Shown here piece after piece: positions 1 through 6,330 of a stretch of DNA of 6,614 nt. Source of the DNA: W0P28-013 sp963638355 (GTDB lineage Bacteria; Bacteroidota; Bacteroidia; Bacteroidales; Paludibacteraceae); contig CAVHRT010000091.1 in NCBI GenBank assembly GCA_963638355.1, positions 1 to 6,614 on the forward strand. The letters are read 5' to 3'. The first letter of the stretch is position 1. Each line of letters starts with the position of its first letter. The notes under the pieces are model-generated. The model had not been told where the DNA came from. It saw only the letters and a list, made by a program, of their open reading frames with translations, and searched no databases. A program made the position numbers and the translations under genes.

Positions 1-32
1 GTTGTGAATTGCTTTCAAATTTTGTATCTTTG
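1..32 (+). promoter_or_regulatory. Repeat-embedded promoter, copy 1
   Basis: TATCTTTG at 25-32 fits the Bacteroidetes -7 consensus TAnnTTTG exactly. GTTG at 1-4 matches three of four bases of the -33 TTTG, with a 20-nt gap, the same spacing as in the tracrRNA promoter of this locus. Transcription would start near 39-40, just before the spacer at 48. Repeat-internal promoters are established for type II-C arrays in Neisseria and Campylobacter; their use here is inferred. Confidence 0.72.
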
Positions 33-47
33 ACGTCCGAAAACAAC
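1..47 (+). repeat. CRISPR repeat copy 1 (47 bp)
   Basis: It begins GTTGTGAATTGC and ends CGAAAACAAC, and is identical to copy 2. Positions 1-26 are complementary to the tracrRNA anti-repeat at 6246-6270, apart from one unpaired base and one G-U pair. Positions 25-32 (TATCTTTG) form a Bacteroidetes -7 promoter element, with GTTG at positions 1-4 at the right distance for a -33 element. The repeat thus serves as both guide-RNA handle and promoter. Confidence 0.96.
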
Positions 48-77
48 CCGCTTTTTCAAATCCTCAATCTCACGGTC
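48..77 (+). other. CRISPR spacer (30 bp)
   Basis: This is the only spacer bounded by intact repeats on both sides. By eye it has no match elsewhere in the window, so no local self-target was seen. Both strands have a stop-free 10-codon frame; the reverse complement gives a charged helix-like DREIEDLKKR. Ten open codons are weak evidence for a coding target. The invader it targets cannot be named without a search. Confidence 0.93.
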
Positions 78-109
78 GTTGTGAATTGCTTTCAAATTTT
101 GTATCTTTG
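78..109 (+). promoter_or_regulatory. Repeat-embedded promoter, copy 2
   Basis: Same elements as in copy 1: GTTG at 78-81, a 20-nt gap, and TATCTTTG at 102-109. The predicted start is near 116. The transcript would run through 125-175 and stop at the hairpin at 181-204, giving roughly 90-100 nt. Confidence 0.68.
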
Positions 110-124
110 ACGTCCGAAAACAAC
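78..124 (+). repeat. CRISPR repeat copy 2, last intact repeat (47 bp)
   Basis: This copy is identical to copy 1 over all 47 bp. It is the last intact repeat before the cas operon. Its internal promoter (TATCTTTG at 102-109) points rightward into 125-175 and the terminator beyond, so it should give a short RNA with no intact downstream repeat. Confidence 0.96.
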
Positions 125-175
125 TCGATGTCAGTAACTTTCACAATTTCAGCGTGTTATATGTTGTTTTAGGAT
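125..175 (+). other. Array flank with spacer-sized segment and possible degenerate repeat
   Basis: After the last intact repeat comes a 31-nt segment (125-155), close to the 30-nt spacer size. From 156 the sequence GTTATATGTTGTTTTA resembles the repeat start: about 12 of the first 20 positions match, and most mismatches are transitions. The similarity ends there, and no TATCTTTG follows. It could be the worn terminal unit of the array, or simply flanking or leader sequence. The match is too short in an AT-rich context to be certain. Confidence 0.35.
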
Positions 176-215
176 GAAAAAATCCGTCCAATTTTGGGCG
201 GATTTTTGTTTTTTT
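176..215. terminator. Bidirectional rho-independent terminator between array and cas operon
   Basis: A 9-bp stem is formed by 181-189 (AATCCGTCC) and 196-204 (GGGCGGATT), with one G-T wobble and a 6-nt loop. A T-rich run follows on the + strand (203-215), and an A-run precedes it (177-182), which gives a T-run on the - strand. It can therefore end array transcripts coming from the left and the cas9-cas1-cas2 message from the right, 28 bp after the cas2 stop. Confidence 0.87.
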
Positions 216-231
216 GCTGCTGTTTTTTGGT

Positions 232-564
232 TCAAAAAAGTTCCAATTGCTGCACTGGAGGATTGGCAGTTTTCTCTTTTTTGTTCGAATAAATCTCCAT
301 TTGCGCAAATTGTTTGTCGGTGATGCGCAAAATGCCCACTTCGCCCGCTGGCGGCAATGCGCGTTTCACGCGAGCCGCATGCACATCGGCATTTTCGGCA
401 CTGGCGCTGTGGCGCATGTAGATTGAAAATTGGAACATATTGAAACCATCGTTCAACAATTTTTTCCGAAAATCGGCGTATGCCTTCCGCTCTTTTTTGG
501 TCTCGGTAGGCAAATCAAAAAAGACAAGAGTCCACATAATTCGGTATTCGTTTAGGCGTTCCAT
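232..564 (-). CDS. cas2: CRISPR-associated endoribonuclease-fold protein Cas2
   Basis: Cas2 is the structural partner of Cas1 in the spacer-integration complex, where a Cas2 dimer bridges two Cas1 dimers. The protein is 110 aa, normal for the family. The first ferredoxin-fold strand carries the signature LVFFDLPTET, with the conserved Asp at residue 17. It then shows the family patterns FQFSIYMRH (about 44-52) and GEVGILRITDKQF. It ends in QQLELF, a tail I recall from Bacteroidetes II-C Cas2 proteins. The ATG at 564 was preferred over Met10 because the MERLNEYRIMW lead looks conserved in this group. The gene begins 11 nt after the cas1 stop; the gap has no Shine-Dalgarno sequence. It is the last gene of the cas9-cas1-cas2 operon. 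Nothing looks broken. Confidence 0.96.
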   Translation of the reverse strand: MERLNEYRIMWTLVFFDLPTETKKERKAYADFRKKLLNDGFNMFQFSIYMRHSASAENADVHAARVKRALPPAGEVGILRITDKQFAQMEIYSNKKEKTANPPVQQLELF

Positions 565-575
565 AAAAGGGGTAT

Positions 576-1517
576 TTAGGTATTTTGTTCAATTTCGGGA
601 TAAGAAATTTTGCGCAATTCGCCGCTATAGCATTTGTAGAGCGAGGCGGTGGTTTGTGCCACAGCCACCATCAGCGGGCTACGTCGCCCGCCAATCACCA
701 CATCTAGTGTGGGAATTTGCAAAAGTTCGCGTTTCAGATCGGTGGTGAGCGTGTCGTCGGCCAAGCCTTTGCGGCAAATATCTACAACCAGTGCATCGAT
801 ATAGGGGCGATAAGGTTCCATGATGTCGTCGGCGAGGCAATAGGCGTTGTAGCGGTTGTGATGATGAATGCCGAGTGTGGGCAACATGCCACTTGCTACC
901 AATGCGCGCGCCACTACGGCACGCAGAATGGCGTAACCGTAGTTCAGCAGATTGTTGGGCATCTCTCCTTCGCGGTCGCGCACAAAATCGGGACGATCGG
1001 CAAAAAGATTTCGCCAATAGAACGCTGCTGCGCGTGCCTCGAGGTTGTCGGAATCGCCACTTTTTACATCGGCAGCCCATGTCAACATGTTGCGTGCCAC
1101 GGAACCATTAACTTGTTGAAGTATAGCGGCTTGATTGCGGATTTTGTACTGAATGGTCTGTTGCCAAAGTTGTTTTTTTAGTGGTAATGAGGCATCAATT
1201 TGATCGCGAAAACGCTCGCTTTGCGTGGTGTTGCCACACAACGGCAGCATCAGTCCAACGGGCAGATGGTTGCTGTCGCAGGTGATGATGGCGCAATTAT
1301 TTTCCAAAAGTGCTTCGAGCAAAGCCTGCGTGGTGGTTATCTGCTTGTGGTCGAGCAGCACCACACCAATGTCTTCAATCGGAATGGTGCATACGGCTTC
1401 TTGTTTGAGTCGGTCTGGTACATTGGCTTTCTCTAACTCGGGCATTTTCACCACCAACTGCGAATTGCGCAGCGAAAGGTAGGCAGGATTGCTAAAGCAA
1501 AGGGTGCGTTTTATCAT
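576..1517 (-). CDS. cas1: CRISPR-associated integrase Cas1 (type II)
   Basis: Cas1 is the metal-dependent integrase that joins new spacers to the repeat ends together with Cas2. At 313 aa it has the usual type II length. The N-terminal beta domain covers about residues 1-100 and the helical catalytic domain the rest. The catalytic triad can be seen: Glu160 in NLEARAAAFYW, a histidine in LGIHHHNRYN (His219 most likely, within 218-220), and Glu234 in ADDIMEPYRPYID. The ATG overlaps the cas9 stop by 4 nt (ATGA at 1517-1514), which indicates translational coupling. cas2 follows 11 nt later. Neither csn2 nor cas4 accompanies it, which argues for II-C rather than II-A or II-B. Reading frame and active site look intact. 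Confidence 0.98.
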   Translation of the reverse strand: MIKRTLCFSNPAYLSLRNSQLVVKMPELEKANVPDRLKQEAVCTIPIEDIGVVLLDHKQITTTQALLEALLENNCAIITCDSNHLPVGLMLPLCGNTTQSERFRDQIDASLPLKKQLWQQTIQYKIRNQAAILQQVNGSVARNMLTWAADVKSGDSDNLEARAAAFYWRNLFADRPDFVRDREGEMPNNLLNYGYAILRAVVARALVASGMLPTLGIHHHNRYNAYCLADDIMEPYRPYIDALVVDICRKGLADDTLTTDLKRELLQIPTLDVVIGGRRSPLMVAVAQTTASLYKCYSGELRKISYPEIEQNT

Positions 1518-4500
1518 AACTGTTTCCCATTAAATTCTACTAAATTGCCTAATCTGTCGACTTTGAGCGGCAGACAAATTTCTTTGATCATTTCTCCAGT
1601 AACAGCTCTTTCGTTTTTTGATTTAGGGCTCCCGACACCATATTCATCTTGAATAACAAAGAAATCACTGTTCCCAAATAGTTCCTTTTGTCTTTTCTTA
1701 TTCAATGTAAATATAGTACTAGCCGAATGGGCAGGTATAAAATCTGCCATTGAACCACTCCCGCTAACAAACTTATAAATCCGACTTTTATCTATGGAAG
1801 TAACATCTACATTGCCGTTTAACTCTTTGTCGGTTGGCAGATAGACTAGATCGTTTGGCGAAAGTATGAAAAGCAATTGTGCATCGGCTGCCATCATTTC
1901 GTTCTCTTTCAGTGTGACATCGAGGCGTGGCAACCAATTTTTTCCTTCAGATTTTTGGCAGTCAATCACCATTTTCAGTGGAATGGTCACAAAAAGGCGT
2001 TTTTTCTTGCTCTCGTTGGTCTTCTTATTTAGTGTGGTATGTTCGTAGACAGCGAAGAAGAGGTTTGTGCCTTTGTCGGCTTCGACAAATTTCGATTTTT
2101 TGTTTCCCGTTGTGCCAACAGCAAATTTGCTATTTGATTTTTCGTAACAGCGCACTTTGGTAATTGGCTTGTGGTTTTTGCCGCCATTGAGTTCTACGAT
2201 GTTGCGGTTCATCTGCTCGATGCCATCGGCTGAAAATGCAATTTCGGGATTGTCGTTGCAAGCCGAAAGATGCGCCAAAAGAATTTTTTGAATGCCGGTG
2301 TCTGTGATTGATTCAATTGTCTCTTTTGCCTTTTTCGCATTCTTTACGTCCGAGAAAATCGACAACAAGTCTTTTCGCGAGGCGAAATAGCGGTCGTTGG
2401 TATCTTTTGTGAAATAGTAGACCTCAATTTTCGATAGATTTACATCGTTCCAAGCCTCTTTGTTTTCGTCGAAATACTTTTTTATCTGCTTTGTGTCCAG
2501 ATTTTGGGCTTGCAGTTCAATGAGTTTCGCCTTCAGATCTTTTTCGACTATCGCTTTCGGATTTTTTAGTGCCTCGTTGAGCGAAACGGTTTTTATCTTG
2601 CGCAAGTTTACCTCGCCAAACACCGTGTCCTTGTGCAGCGATTGGCGAATAGCCCAAGTGTTGCCTTTTGTTTGTGCTACAAGCACTTTTTCGCCATTTT
2701 CGTAGTGTTGATAGTGATTTACGGTTTTGTTTATTATGCGCAAATTTTGTTTGAAACTTACCACAATGCCTTGTAGCACGCGCAATGCGTCTTGCGTGAA
2801 AGTGTCCCAAGGTTTTAGGAACTCTTTTGGCACGCTGCGCTCTTCGCCATTTATCATCACTTTTTCGTAGCGACGGAGTTTGTGCGATAGTTTGTATTTG
2901 GTGTCGTCTTTTGCTTTGGCTGCTTCGTTGTTTAGCAGGTTCACATGGCTTCGCGTGGCGCAGGCTATCACTATGGCGTCCATGGCGTGGTGGCGATGGT
3001 CGATGCGTTTTTTGTTGAAGCCTTTTTGCAGTTCGAGCGGCATGTTTGGAATGGTGTGTCCGCTGGTATTTTGCGCGGTGAAACAATTTTTGTCAGTTAT
3101 TTTGTTCAGACGTTCAAAGCGCGGCAGCACAATTTGGTTCCACACATCATTCATGCCCCAATCTTTTTTCAGTTGGTCGGTGATGCTGCCCGAGCAGACA
3201 ATCAGATTCCGCGAGGTGGCTTCCTGTTCGTATTCGCCATCGGCATCTTTCGCACGTACAATGTTCGACAACAGTGTTTTAACCACGCGACTGATGTAAC
3301 GGCTGTCGTTCATTTGTCGAGCAATGAATTCATCGGGAATCTCGTCGAGCAATAGATTTTTCATCTTCTTTCGATTGCGTGAATAATGCTCTTTCACGAA
3401 CTTTTCGTACTCTTCAACCGAAAGAATTTTTACTGTGTTCCCACCATTTAACGTGACTACTGCGCCTGCATTTTTTGTGATGAATTCGTGACCTAATCTG
3501 TTGTCCTTCAGTTTGTTGACTTCCGCTTCGCAAATCACTTTGTTGCTGAATGAATCGTCGAAATAGAGCGACTGCGGAATGATGTGTTCTATTTCGTAGG
3601 CACTTGTAAATAGTTTTGCCAGTGGAATGATTTGCCCTGTGTATGGCGAACGATATTTCTGTTCGAGCCACGCTTTGTAGCGCACTATTTCCGATGGCGA
3701 TGGTTGCGCACTTGTGGAAATTTTCGAGATGAAATCGTAATCTTTATCCTCTTTTGTCAGATTCTCGAGCGCATTTTCTTCGTAGATGCGCAAAATTTCC
3801 TGCTGACTTGGTGAATATGGATTTACTCGCTCGATGTCGCCCAACGATTTGAATTCTTGCAAAAGTGCTTTGATGCGCAGATTTGTATTCTCGTTTTGCT
3901 GAATAATTTTGCTTGCTTTGCTGCGTTCTTCGGCGGTTTTCTTCATCTCGCGACCGAGCTCAATGTGAATTTCGTCGATGTTTCCGACCTGTTTCCAGAT
4001 GTCGCGCACTGTACGCAGCGTTTCGGTAACCACGCTCTCCACTATCGGATTGCGCATTGAGTGCTGTTTGAACGATTTCAGATACGCGTCGATGTCATCG
4101 GGCGTTTCCCATTTGGTAATCACTTTAGCTTCGGAGTGGCGATTGTAGACCACATAGCACGCCAACCAAAGCGGCAGTCCACGGAAATCAGAAATTTTCG
4201 TTAGATTCATCGCCTTTTCGCGAACACGGTTTTTGATCGATTCGTCCCATTCTCCATTGATAATTTTTTCAATTCTGGCACGCGTTTTTTTGTCGATTGC
4301 CTCTTCGCGCCAATATTCTCCCATACGCATCAGCGGCAGAAGTTTCTTTATCGCTTTTTCGGAATATGCGCCATAATCGCTCTTGAATGCGGGAAAATCT
4401 TTGAATTTTTCGGCAAAAGCGGCTGGCAAATCACGTTTTTCGGCAAAAGTTTTCAGCGCGCGCTCCAATTCTTGCTTGTCGGCAACGGAATAGAGAATGT

Positions 4501-6148
4501 GCCATAGCACCATTTCCGTTTCTTTTGTCAAAACAGCGTCATTAATGTCGGCTTTCTTTAGATATTTCAGCATGCTGGCGCGCGTTTCGTTACACGGATA
4601 AACTTTGTCTTCCACATAATTCCAACGATACGGCAAATGCTCATCTTTTTTGTTCAATTTTTTAATTTTGAAATGAGAAGTCAGCAGTGTATCTTGCTTT
4701 ATCTCCTTGCATTTGTTCAGATAGTCGAATAGTGCGACATAACTCTCTTCGTTCGGCAGGAATTCGACAGTTACGTCTACATCAGTCATTAGGCGACCAT
4801 TCACCTCTTTTTCGCGCTGCAGAATGCGAAGATTCGCAATGAACTGCCACAAACGAAATTCCTGATAAATCGGATTCGATTTGGCAATGCATTTCAAAGG
4901 GGTGTGCTTAAGTTCGCCCGTCTTGGGATCTTTGTAGACATTTTCTTCGAATTGGCAATCATCGATTAGCGATTTTTTGCTCTTCAATGGTCGTTGATAG
5001 AACAAAATATCGTTCAGGAAAAGGTGCGTAAAATCGCGGTCTGCGAGCGATTCGCGATGTGCTTCGTTGCTCACATAGAGCGTTCCCAAGCATTTTTCGT
5101 AAAGTTCTGCGTCGTTCAGTTCGGCAATAAACTCCTTCTGCTTGTCCAATATCTGCCGTAATTCATCTTTGTAAAATTTCCGTTCGATGGTGCGCACCAG
5201 TTTGCCATTGATTTTCTGGTTAGGATTTTGCAAAATAGCATCGTAGATGAATGCGCCAACGGTTTTGTGGCTTTGGTTGATATCCGACTCGGTCTTTTTC
5301 TTCAAAAGCGTCCAATCATCTTCTTTGGGGAGACGAATAGAGCGTTTTACATTTCCATCTTTGTCCTTTTTCGGCTCACCATTGTTGTCCAACTCGGTAG
5401 TTATGATGAACTCTTTTGTCGAGCCAACCCAATCGAGCGGTTCTTTGCTGGTACGACGATAGACTAAATCACCTTCCAACAGCACGTTATCGCCACTATC
5501 TTCTACGGCAATCACTTTCAATGCCTTGTATTCTTCGAGTTTTTTGGTTGATTCCTCCTCATTTTCGTCGCGCGCTTGATAGTAGCCGCGTTTTTGGTTG
5601 AAATTCAGCAGAATCCATGCCAATTCCTCTTTTGTGATGGCTCTGGTCAGTGCTTTTTTGCGCAAATAGTAGATAGTCCAATCGTATGGCACTTTTTTGC
5701 CATCGTGTAGCAATTCGGGCTGATATTTTGAGAAATCGGTAATCATCTCGTCGAACGACGGCTGAAAAATAAACTCATTTTCACCAACGGCATTTTTGCG
5801 CCAAGCCAGTTTCGGCTCATCATCAGTGGTAAATTTGCCATAGCGATCTATTTTTTCGGCAAAGTGTGCGGGCAAAAATCCCATTGTGTTAAGTGTACGT
5901 AGTAGTCTTTCGCGACGCAACAAAAATCTTTCGCGCATTCGCCTTGTGCTTCTTTGTCTAGTTCTTTCGTTTGTTTGTGAAACCGAATTGCCTTTGTCGA
6001 AATCGCTTAGCACATCGCCATCCATTGGAATAATGCGTGAGCCTGCACAATCGATTCCTGCAAGCGTTTCGGCATTTTCGTTTTCGTTCACTACCGCCCA
6101 ACCTATGCTGTTCGTGCCAAGGTCGAGACCTAAAATTTTTCGTTCCAT
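1514..6148 (-). CDS. cas9: CRISPR-associated endonuclease Cas9, large type II-C form
   Basis: This is the RNA-guided DNA endonuclease, which cuts both target strands when loaded with crRNA and tracrRNA. It is 1544 aa from the ATG at 6148, long beside II-C enzymes such as Neisseria Cas9 (1082 aa) but in line with the long Bacteroidetes branch. RuvC-I lies at about 4-20 (LGLDLGTNSIGW, Asp9). The arginine-rich bridge helix is at about 60-85 and the REC lobe at about 95-705. RuvC-II is IHIELGRE with Glu730. HNH spans about 830-990 with EIEHIIPQS (Glu854, His855) and Asn878. RuvC-III is HRHHAMDA with His1054 and Asp1057. WED/PAM-interacting regions follow to the end. All expected catalytic residues are present; Glu replaces the usual Asp before the HNH His. 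The same frame is open upstream to an ATG at 6295, but that extension runs through the cas9 promoter and the tracrRNA anti-repeat. MERKILGLDLG is the normal N-terminus. The stop overlaps the cas1 start. PAM preference cannot be read from the sequence. Confidence 0.98.
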   Translation of the reverse strand: MERKILGLDLGTNSIGWAVVNENENAETLAGIDCAGSRIIPMDGDVLSDFDKGNSVSQTNERTRQRSTRRMRERFLLRRERLLRTLNTMGFLPAHFAEKIDRYGKFTTDDEPKLAWRKNAVGENEFIFQPSFDEMITDFSKYQPELLHDGKKVPYDWTIYYLRKKALTRAITKEELAWILLNFNQKRGYYQARDENEEESTKKLEEYKALKVIAVEDSGDNVLLEGDLVYRRTSKEPLDWVGSTKEFIITTELDNNGEPKKDKDGNVKRSIRLPKEDDWTLLKKKTESDINQSHKTVGAFIYDAILQNPNQKINGKLVRTIERKFYKDELRQILDKQKEFIAELNDAELYEKCLGTLYVSNEAHRESLADRDFTHLFLNDILFYQRPLKSKKSLIDDCQFEENVYKDPKTGELKHTPLKCIAKSNPIYQEFRLWQFIANLRILQREKEVNGRLMTDVDVTVEFLPNEESYVALFDYLNKCKEIKQDTLLTSHFKIKKLNKKDEHLPYRWNYVEDKVYPCNETRASMLKYLKKADINDAVLTKETEMVLWHILYSVADKQELERALKTFAEKRDLPAAFAEKFKDFPAFKSDYGAYSEKAIKKLLPLMRMGEYWREEAIDKKTRARIEKIINGEWDESIKNRVREKAMNLTKISDFRGLPLWLACYVVYNRHSEAKVITKWETPDDIDAYLKSFKQHSMRNPIVESVVTETLRTVRDIWKQVGNIDEIHIELGREMKKTAEERSKASKIIQQNENTNLRIKALLQEFKSLGDIERVNPYSPSQQEILRIYEENALENLTKEDKDYDFISKISTSAQPSPSEIVRYKAWLEQKYRSPYTGQIIPLAKLFTSAYEIEHIIPQSLYFDDSFSNKVICEAEVNKLKDNRLGHEFITKNAGAVVTLNGGNTVKILSVEEYEKFVKEHYSRNRKKMKNLLLDEIPDEFIARQMNDSRYISRVVKTLLSNIVRAKDADGEYEQEATSRNLIVCSGSITDQLKKDWGMNDVWNQIVLPRFERLNKITDKNCFTAQNTSGHTIPNMPLELQKGFNKKRIDHRHHAMDAIVIACATRSHVNLLNNEAAKAKDDTKYKLSHKLRRYEKVMINGEERSVPKEFLKPWDTFTQDALRVLQGIVVSFKQNLRIINKTVNHYQHYENGEKVLVAQTKGNTWAIRQSLHKDTVFGEVNLRKIKTVSLNEALKNPKAIVEKDLKAKLIELQAQNLDTKQIKKYFDENKEAWNDVNLSKIEVYYFTKDTNDRYFASRKDLLSIFSDVKNAKKAKETIESITDTGIQKILLAHLSACNDNPEIAFSADGIEQMNRNIVELNGGKNHKPITKVRCYEKSNSKFAVGTTGNKKSKFVEADKGTNLFFAVYEHTTLNKKTNESKKKRLFVTIPLKMVIDCQKSEGKNWLPRLDVTLKENEMMAADAQLLFILSPNDLVYLPTDKELNGNVDVTSIDKSRIYKFVSGSGSMADFIPAHSASTIFTLNKKRQKELFGNSDFFVIQDEYGVGSPKSKNERAVTGEMIKEICLPLKVDRLGNLVEFNGKQL

Positions 6149-6173
6149 AACTTGTTTTTTTGTTTTTTCGTTT

Positions 6174-6210
6174 GATGTTACAAAGATAATAAATTTTTTT
6201 CGAAAAAACA
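6174..6210 (-). promoter_or_regulatory. cas operon promoter (Bacteroidetes type)
   Basis: On the - strand, TATCTTTG (6188-6181) fits the -7 consensus TAnnTTTG and is the same octamer as in the CRISPR repeat. No clean TTTG lies at the best -33 distance; only a T-rich stretch (6208-6203) is there, so the upstream element is weak. The start would be near 6174, leaving a leader of about 25 nt before the cas9 ATG. The leader is A-rich with no Shine-Dalgarno sequence, as is common in this phylum. It should drive cas9-cas1-cas2 as one message. Confidence 0.68.
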
Positions 6211-6242
6211 TTTGGTCAGTTCCGAAAAAAGTTCTACCTTTG
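6211..6242 (+). promoter_or_regulatory. tracrRNA promoter (Bacteroidetes type)
   Basis: TTTG at 6211-6214 and TACCTTTG at 6235-6242 match the -33 and -7 consensus exactly, with a 20-nt gap. The predicted start, about 6246-6250, falls at the first bases of the anti-repeat. The promoter lies back-to-back with the cas9 promoter. Confidence 0.78.
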
Positions 6243-6245
6243 TCG

Positions 6246-6330
6246 TACAAAATTTGAAGCAATTCACAATAAGGATTATTCCGTTGTGAAAACATTTAGA
6301 GCGGCACGCAAGTGTCGCTCTCCTTTTTTT
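6246..6330 (+). ncRNA. tracrRNA
   Basis: The anti-repeat at 6246-6270 is the reverse complement of repeat positions 1-26, except for one missing A (a one-base bulge) and a final T in place of C (a G-U pair). It is followed by AAGGATTATTCCGTT (6271-6285), which has the nexus layout seen in other tracrRNAs (AAGG, short loop, TCCGTT). Then come a linker and a 10-bp terminator hairpin. The RNA would be about 80-85 nt. It base-pairs with each crRNA handle, is the likely RNase III substrate, and anchors the guide in Cas9. It is transcribed away from cas9. The sequence evidence is strong; exact ends are inferred from promoter and terminator. Confidence 0.94.
6298..6330 (+). terminator. tracrRNA rho-independent terminator hairpin
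   Basis: AGAGCGGCAC (6298-6307) pairs with GTGTCGCTCT (6312-6321) in a 10-bp stem with one G-U pair, capped by a GCAA (GNRA-type) tetraloop at 6308-6311. Seven Ts follow at 6324-6330. In tracrRNAs the terminal hairpin usually also contacts Cas9, so it probably serves both ends. Confidence 0.93.

Larger units (their letters stand above)
1..124 (+). CRISPR. Type II-C CRISPR array, terminal part (2 repeats, 1 spacer)
   Basis: Two identical 47-bp direct repeats (1-47 and 78-124) flank one 30-bp spacer (48-77), giving the 77-bp unit usual for Bacteroidetes type II-C arrays. The first repeat starts at base 1, so the array very likely continues to the left. The repeat ends form a 5-bp inverted pair (GTTGT at the start, ACAAC at the end). 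The direction is set by the tracrRNA: its anti-repeat pairs with repeat positions 1-26, so crRNAs read on the + strand as spacer followed by repeat 5' part. The array is therefore convergent with the cas operon, which ends 107 bp away. No third intact repeat follows 124. I cannot tell from this window alone which end receives new spacers. Confidence 0.97.

Noticed and set aside
717..1181. 154-codon open frame on the + strand
   Set aside because: It is antisense to cas1, whose catalytic motifs are intact; no recognisable domain.
2517..3086. 189-codon open frame on the - strand
   Set aside because: It lies inside cas9 on the same strand in another frame, with a basic, repetitive composition and no family resemblance; a codon-bias shadow.
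2945..3355. Open frames on + antisense to cas9 (also 2880-3299 and 5228-5467)
   Set aside because: They overlap the intact RuvC-III, HNH and REC coding regions and show no protein family features.
6283..6290. GTTGTGAA as a further CRISPR repeat copy
   Set aside because: Only the first 8 bases match the repeat; it lies within the tracrRNA and is better explained by its own folding.
6149..6295. N-terminal extension of the cas9 frame (49 codons)
   Set aside because: It covers both promoters and the tracrRNA anti-repeat, and the conserved Cas9 N-terminus begins at 6148.
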